DNA from: Aliishimia sp039978895
Lineage (GTDB): Bacteria; Pseudomonadota; Alphaproteobacteria; Rhodobacterales; Rhodobacteraceae
DNA: 64,000 nt
Assembly: GCA_039978895.1 (NCBI GenBank)
Contig: JBDWAL010000036.1
Coordinates: 1 to 64,000, forward strand
Reading direction: 5' to 3'
Shown here: one piece after another, positions 61,723-64,000 of the stretch
Numbering within the stretch: position 1 is the first letter of the stretch
How the letters are laid out: each line of letters begins with the position of its first letter
Position numbers and translations under genes: made by a program
The notes under the pieces: generated by a model
Told to the model about the DNA's origin: nothing
The model's input: the letters and a program-made list of their open reading frames with translations, nothing else
Database searches by the model: none

Positions 61723-62597
61723 AGAAGGAAGTGATGCACCTCCTGGCTTTGGCCTTCAAGAGCTTTGCGCATTTTTTGAAAAGCGGCGACTTCCAGCTGT
61801 CGCACCCGCTCTTTTGATAGGCTCAATTCGTCGCCAAGGCTCTCCAGAGTACGCGGGCTGTCACGTAATTTCCGTTCGCGTACAATGAACCGCTCGCGAT
61901 CATTTAAACCATTCAACGCCATTAAGAGCCATTCGCGCAACTGCTCTGTATCGAGTTGATGTTCTACCGTTTCTTCGGCTTGCGCGGATTCGTCTTCCAG
62001 TGCGTCAATCCATTCGCGCCCTTCATCTTCTACAGATTGCGTGGCATTCAACGAAAAATCTGACCCTGATAAACGTCCCGACATCATCTCTACGTCATGA
62101 AGAGGAACGCCAATCTCGGTTGAGATCAATTTGCGCAACACGTGGCCTTCAAGCACCTCACCACGTGCAGATGCTTCGCGCTCTAGCCGAGCTTGGATTC
62201 GACGCATGTTGAAAAACAGGGATTTTTGAGAAGACGTGGACCCCGTCCGCACCATCGACCAATTGCGCATCACGTAGTCTTGGATTGATGCTTTGATCCA
62301 CCACACGGCATATGTTGAAAAGCGGACACCTCGGTCAGGGTCGAATTTTTCAGCGGCTTTCATCAGACCAAGACCGGCTTCTTGAATGAGGTCGTTCATC
62401 GGAGCGCCATAGCGCTTGAACTTAGATGCCATTGAAATCGCAAGCCGCATGTAGGCGGTGATCAAACGATGAAGTGCTTGCTCGTCGCGCTCATCACGCC
62501 ACGCATACGCCAACTTCAATTCGGTTTCGGCATCAAGCAATTCAGCCTTCATTGCCACTCTGGACAGAGACATGTCACGAACGTTATCGAGTGCCAT
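61719..62597 (-). CDS. rpoH: RpoH-family sigma factor (sigma-32 type)
   Basis: A 292-residue sigma-70 group 3 protein. It has region 2 (YMRLAISMASKFKRYGAPMNDLIQEAGLGLMKAAEKFDPDRGVRFSTYAVWWIKASIQDYVMRNWSMVR), the SQKSLFFNMRR segment that marks RpoH-type factors (RpoH box area) and region 4 (LNDRERFIVRERKLRDSPRTLESLGDELSLSKERVRQLE). Rhodobacterales usually carry two RpoH paralogues; this one resembles RpoHII, which in Rhodobacter responds to singlet oxygen under RpoE, but that distinction is not certain from sequence. Confidence 0.9.
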   Translation of the reverse strand: MALDNVRDMSLSRVAMKAELLDAETELKLAYAWRDERDEQALHRLITAYMRLAISMASKFKRYGAPMNDLIQEAGLGLMKAAEKFDPDRGVRFSTYAVWWIKASIQDYVMRNWSMVRTGSTSSQKSLFFNMRRIQARLEREASARGEVLEGHVLRKLISTEIGVPLHDVEMMSGRLSGSDFSLNATQSVEDEGREWIDALEDESAQAEETVEHQLDTEQLREWLLMALNGLNDRERFIVRERKLRDSPRTLESLGDELSLSKERVRQLEVAAFQKMRKALEGQSQEVHHFLL

Positions 62598-62703
62598 TGG
62601 TAGTTCCCTCGTATGTTGTCACATCAGGAGCGCTTCTTGCTTCGAGCGCATGTACTGTTTACGGAACGAAAACCGGATCGGTTCACTCAAGAGGCCAGAA
62701 AAG

Positions 62704-63225
62704 ATGTTGCCAGCGTTAACGCTCGTATTAGGTGGGGCTGCTTCAGGAAAGTCTGCTTTTGCGGAAGATTTAATTACTTCCAGCGACTTAGAGCCCGTTT
62801 ACATCGCCACCGCGCGCGCCTTAGATCCAGAAACGAAGGTGAAAATTAATATTCACCAAGCCCGACGTGGATCACATTGGAAAGCCATTGAGGCCCATGG
62901 TGATCTATCGGTTATCCTCTCTAGCGTCTCTGAAAGTCAGATCATTTTGTTGGAATGCACGACAATGTGGTTAACCAATCGTTTGATGGCGGATTTGCCA
63001 TTGCTGGATGCACCTGAGACATTCCTAAACGAAATCGCTGGGACAAAAGCGCCGCTGGTCGTGGTCAGCAATGAGCTTGGGCAAGGCATCGTGCCCGAAA
63101 ACGCCATGGCGCGCGCATTCCGCGAGGCCCAAGGGCGGTTAAACATCCAGATTGCTCAGAATGCTGGTCTCGTCATACAAGTCGTCGCTGGGTTGCCAAA
63201 TGTTCTCAAAGGATCAATGCCATGA
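62704..63225 (+). CDS. cobU: CobU-type adenosylcobinamide kinase / guanylyltransferase
   Basis: A 173-residue P-loop enzyme of cobalamin assembly. The start at 62704 gives MLPALTLVLGGAASGKSAFAEDL (Walker A GGAASGKS), followed by VYIATARALDPETKVKINIHQARR and ECTTMWLTNRL. It phosphorylates adenosylcobinamide and transfers GMP to form AdoCbi-GDP. The next gene, overlapping by four bases, is a histidine phosphatase, which fits a CobC-type ribazole phosphatase. Confidence 0.92.
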   Translation: MLPALTLVLGGAASGKSAFAEDLITSSDLEPVYIATARALDPETKVKINIHQARRGSHWKAIEAHGDLSVILSSVSESQIILLECTTMWLTNRLMADLPLLDAPETFLNEIAGTKAPLVVVSNELGQGIVPENAMARAFREAQGRLNIQIAQNAGLVIQVVAGLPNVLKGSMP

Positions 63226-63800
63226 CCGTTTTCCATTGGGTTCGACACGGGCCAACGCATGCTAAGAATTTTGTGGGCTGGCGCGACTTGCCCGCAGATT
63301 TGTCAAACACGGATCAAATCGCGCGACTTACAGCGCATTTACCGCAAGACGCTGTCGTCGTATCGTCCGATCTATTACGCTCTGTGCAAACCGCAAACGC
63401 GATCTGTGCAGATCGCCCCCGTCTGCTGCATCAGCCTATGCTGCGCGAATTCAACTTTGGCGCTTGGGACGGGTTGCATTTTGAAACTGTCGCCGAACGT
63501 TACCCCCTAGACAGCCGCGCCTATTGGGAACAACCCGGTGACATCGCCCCGCCCGGCGGGGAAAGCTGGAACGCGGCGGCACATCGGATAAATGTGGCTT
63601 CAGATCAACTTGGCCGAAAATATTCGGATCGTCCGATTGTTGTCGTGGCCCATATCGGCGTTATTTTAACCCAAGTGCAACGCACCTTAGGCATAACCGC
63701 TTATGAAGCCTTGTCCCACAAGATTGATAATTTATCCGTGACGGAAATCGACTTACGGAATGACACCCCGCAAGTCGTGCGGATCAATCATTGTCCTTGA
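63222..63800 (+). CDS. cobC: Histidine phosphatase, probable alpha-ribazole phosphatase
   Basis: A 192-residue phosphoglycerate-mutase-fold protein: catalytic WVRHGPTHAKN (RHG with the phosphorylated His), FNFGAWDGLHFETV, and VVAHIGVILTQ (second His). Coupled to cobU by ATGA overlap, which suggests dephosphorylation of alpha-ribazole 5'-phosphate or of AdoCbl-P in cobalamin synthesis. Specificity could be another phosphate ester. Confidence 0.8.
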   Translation: MTVFHWVRHGPTHAKNFVGWRDLPADLSNTDQIARLTAHLPQDAVVVSSDLLRSVQTANAICADRPRLLHQPMLREFNFGAWDGLHFETVAERYPLDSRAYWEQPGDIAPPGGESWNAAAHRINVASDQLGRKYSDRPIVVVAHIGVILTQVQRTLGITAYEALSHKIDNLSVTEIDLRNDTPQVVRINHCP

Positions 63801-63860
63801 TGGGCGCGTTCACAAATCTGCGTTTGGCTTTGGACTGGGTTAAAAGTTAGTAACGCAGTC

Positions 63861-64000
63861 ATGTCTTATGATCTTATTATTGGCGATTACGCCCACTCCT
63901 CATGGTCGCTGCGCGGCTGGTTATTGTTTGAAAACTTCGGAATTGCACGACGCGATGTGATGGTTTCGTTTTCGAGTGACGAAGGCGTCGCTGCGCAATT
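63861..64000 (+). CDS. Glutathione S-transferase family, N-terminal fragment at window edge
   Basis: The ATG at 63861 opens a frame still open at the window end. The first codons read SYDLIIGDYAHSSWSLRGW then LLFENFGIARRDVMVSF, the thioredoxin-fold N-terminus with the Ser-Ser-Trp-Ser-Leu-Arg active loop typical of bacterial GSTs. The gene is truncated by the window, not by the sequence. Confidence 0.8.
   Translation, partial: MSYDLIIGDYAHSSWSLRGWLLFENFGIARRDVMVSFSSDEGVAAQ

Overview
The window looks like a chromosomal segment of a marine roseobacter-type alphaproteobacterium (Rhodobacterales). The basis is a taurine cluster in the order known from Rhodobacter, Paracoccus and roseobacters (tauR / tauKLM-usp-tauXY-xsc-tauZ-pta), two TRAP transporters, a VPLPA-type C-terminal sorting tail, a RpoH-family sigma factor, and a general gene content typical of the group. 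Genus cannot be fixed from the sequence alone. The first half and the 40-47 kb stretch carry many broken genes and mobile-element remnants; the last 10 kb is ordinary housekeeping DNA.

Left part (1-10 kb): an IS3-family transposase remnant, a large RTX-type secreted protein, a small operon (dienelactone-hydrolase-like enzyme, intradiol-dioxygenase-like exported protein, bis-His membrane cytochrome), a decayed GMC oxidoreductase, and a tightly overlapping minus-strand trio. In the trio a DUF4123-type adaptor precedes a His/Cys clan-CD-like protein, which precedes a membrane-anchored protein. I read it as an orphan type VI secretion effector/immunity cassette and the strongest candidate for something little described.

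10-22 kb: complete taurine dissimilation. TauKLM imports taurine, the dehydrogenase TauXY oxidises it to sulfoacetaldehyde, Xsc cleaves that with phosphate to acetyl phosphate and sulfite, Pta makes acetyl-CoA, and TauZ probably exports the sulfur oxyanion. TauR is divergent, and two direct repeats 22 bp apart in the intergenic region are a likely TauR site.

22-32 kb: accessory DNA with a VOC protein, an APH-type kinase overlapping a class III aminotransferase (kinase plus phospho-lyase logic), a nucleotidyltransferase, a decayed primase/helicase of a mobile element, an FG-GAP/UnbV membrane-anchored protein operon, and a divergent ECF sigma factor with a soluble zinc-finger anti-sigma. 32-41 kb: a LysR regulator and an operon of a D-glutamate-cyclase-family protein (DUF1445), a TRAP transporter and a fused 5-oxoprolinase/hydantoinase, suggesting uptake and opening of 5-oxoproline or a related lactam.

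41-47 kb: a decayed YHYH protein gene, a toxin/immunity pair (PD-(D/E)xK-like nuclease with a frameshift) bracketed by degenerate direct repeats, a large LuxR-type ATPase regulator, an Hcp-like C-terminal remnant, and a VPLPA-CTERM surface protein. 47-53 kb: a zinc-homeostasis locus with Zur, a CobW-family GTPase and a WD40 protein divergent from a Fec/Btu-type ABC importer, with Zur-like palindromes between. 53-64 kb: ettA, an M3 peptidase, a MoeB/ThiF-type enzyme, dut, coaBC, a ChaN-like lipoprotein or exported protein, rpoH, and divergent cobU with a histidine phosphatase, then the start of a glutathione S-transferase cut by the window edge.
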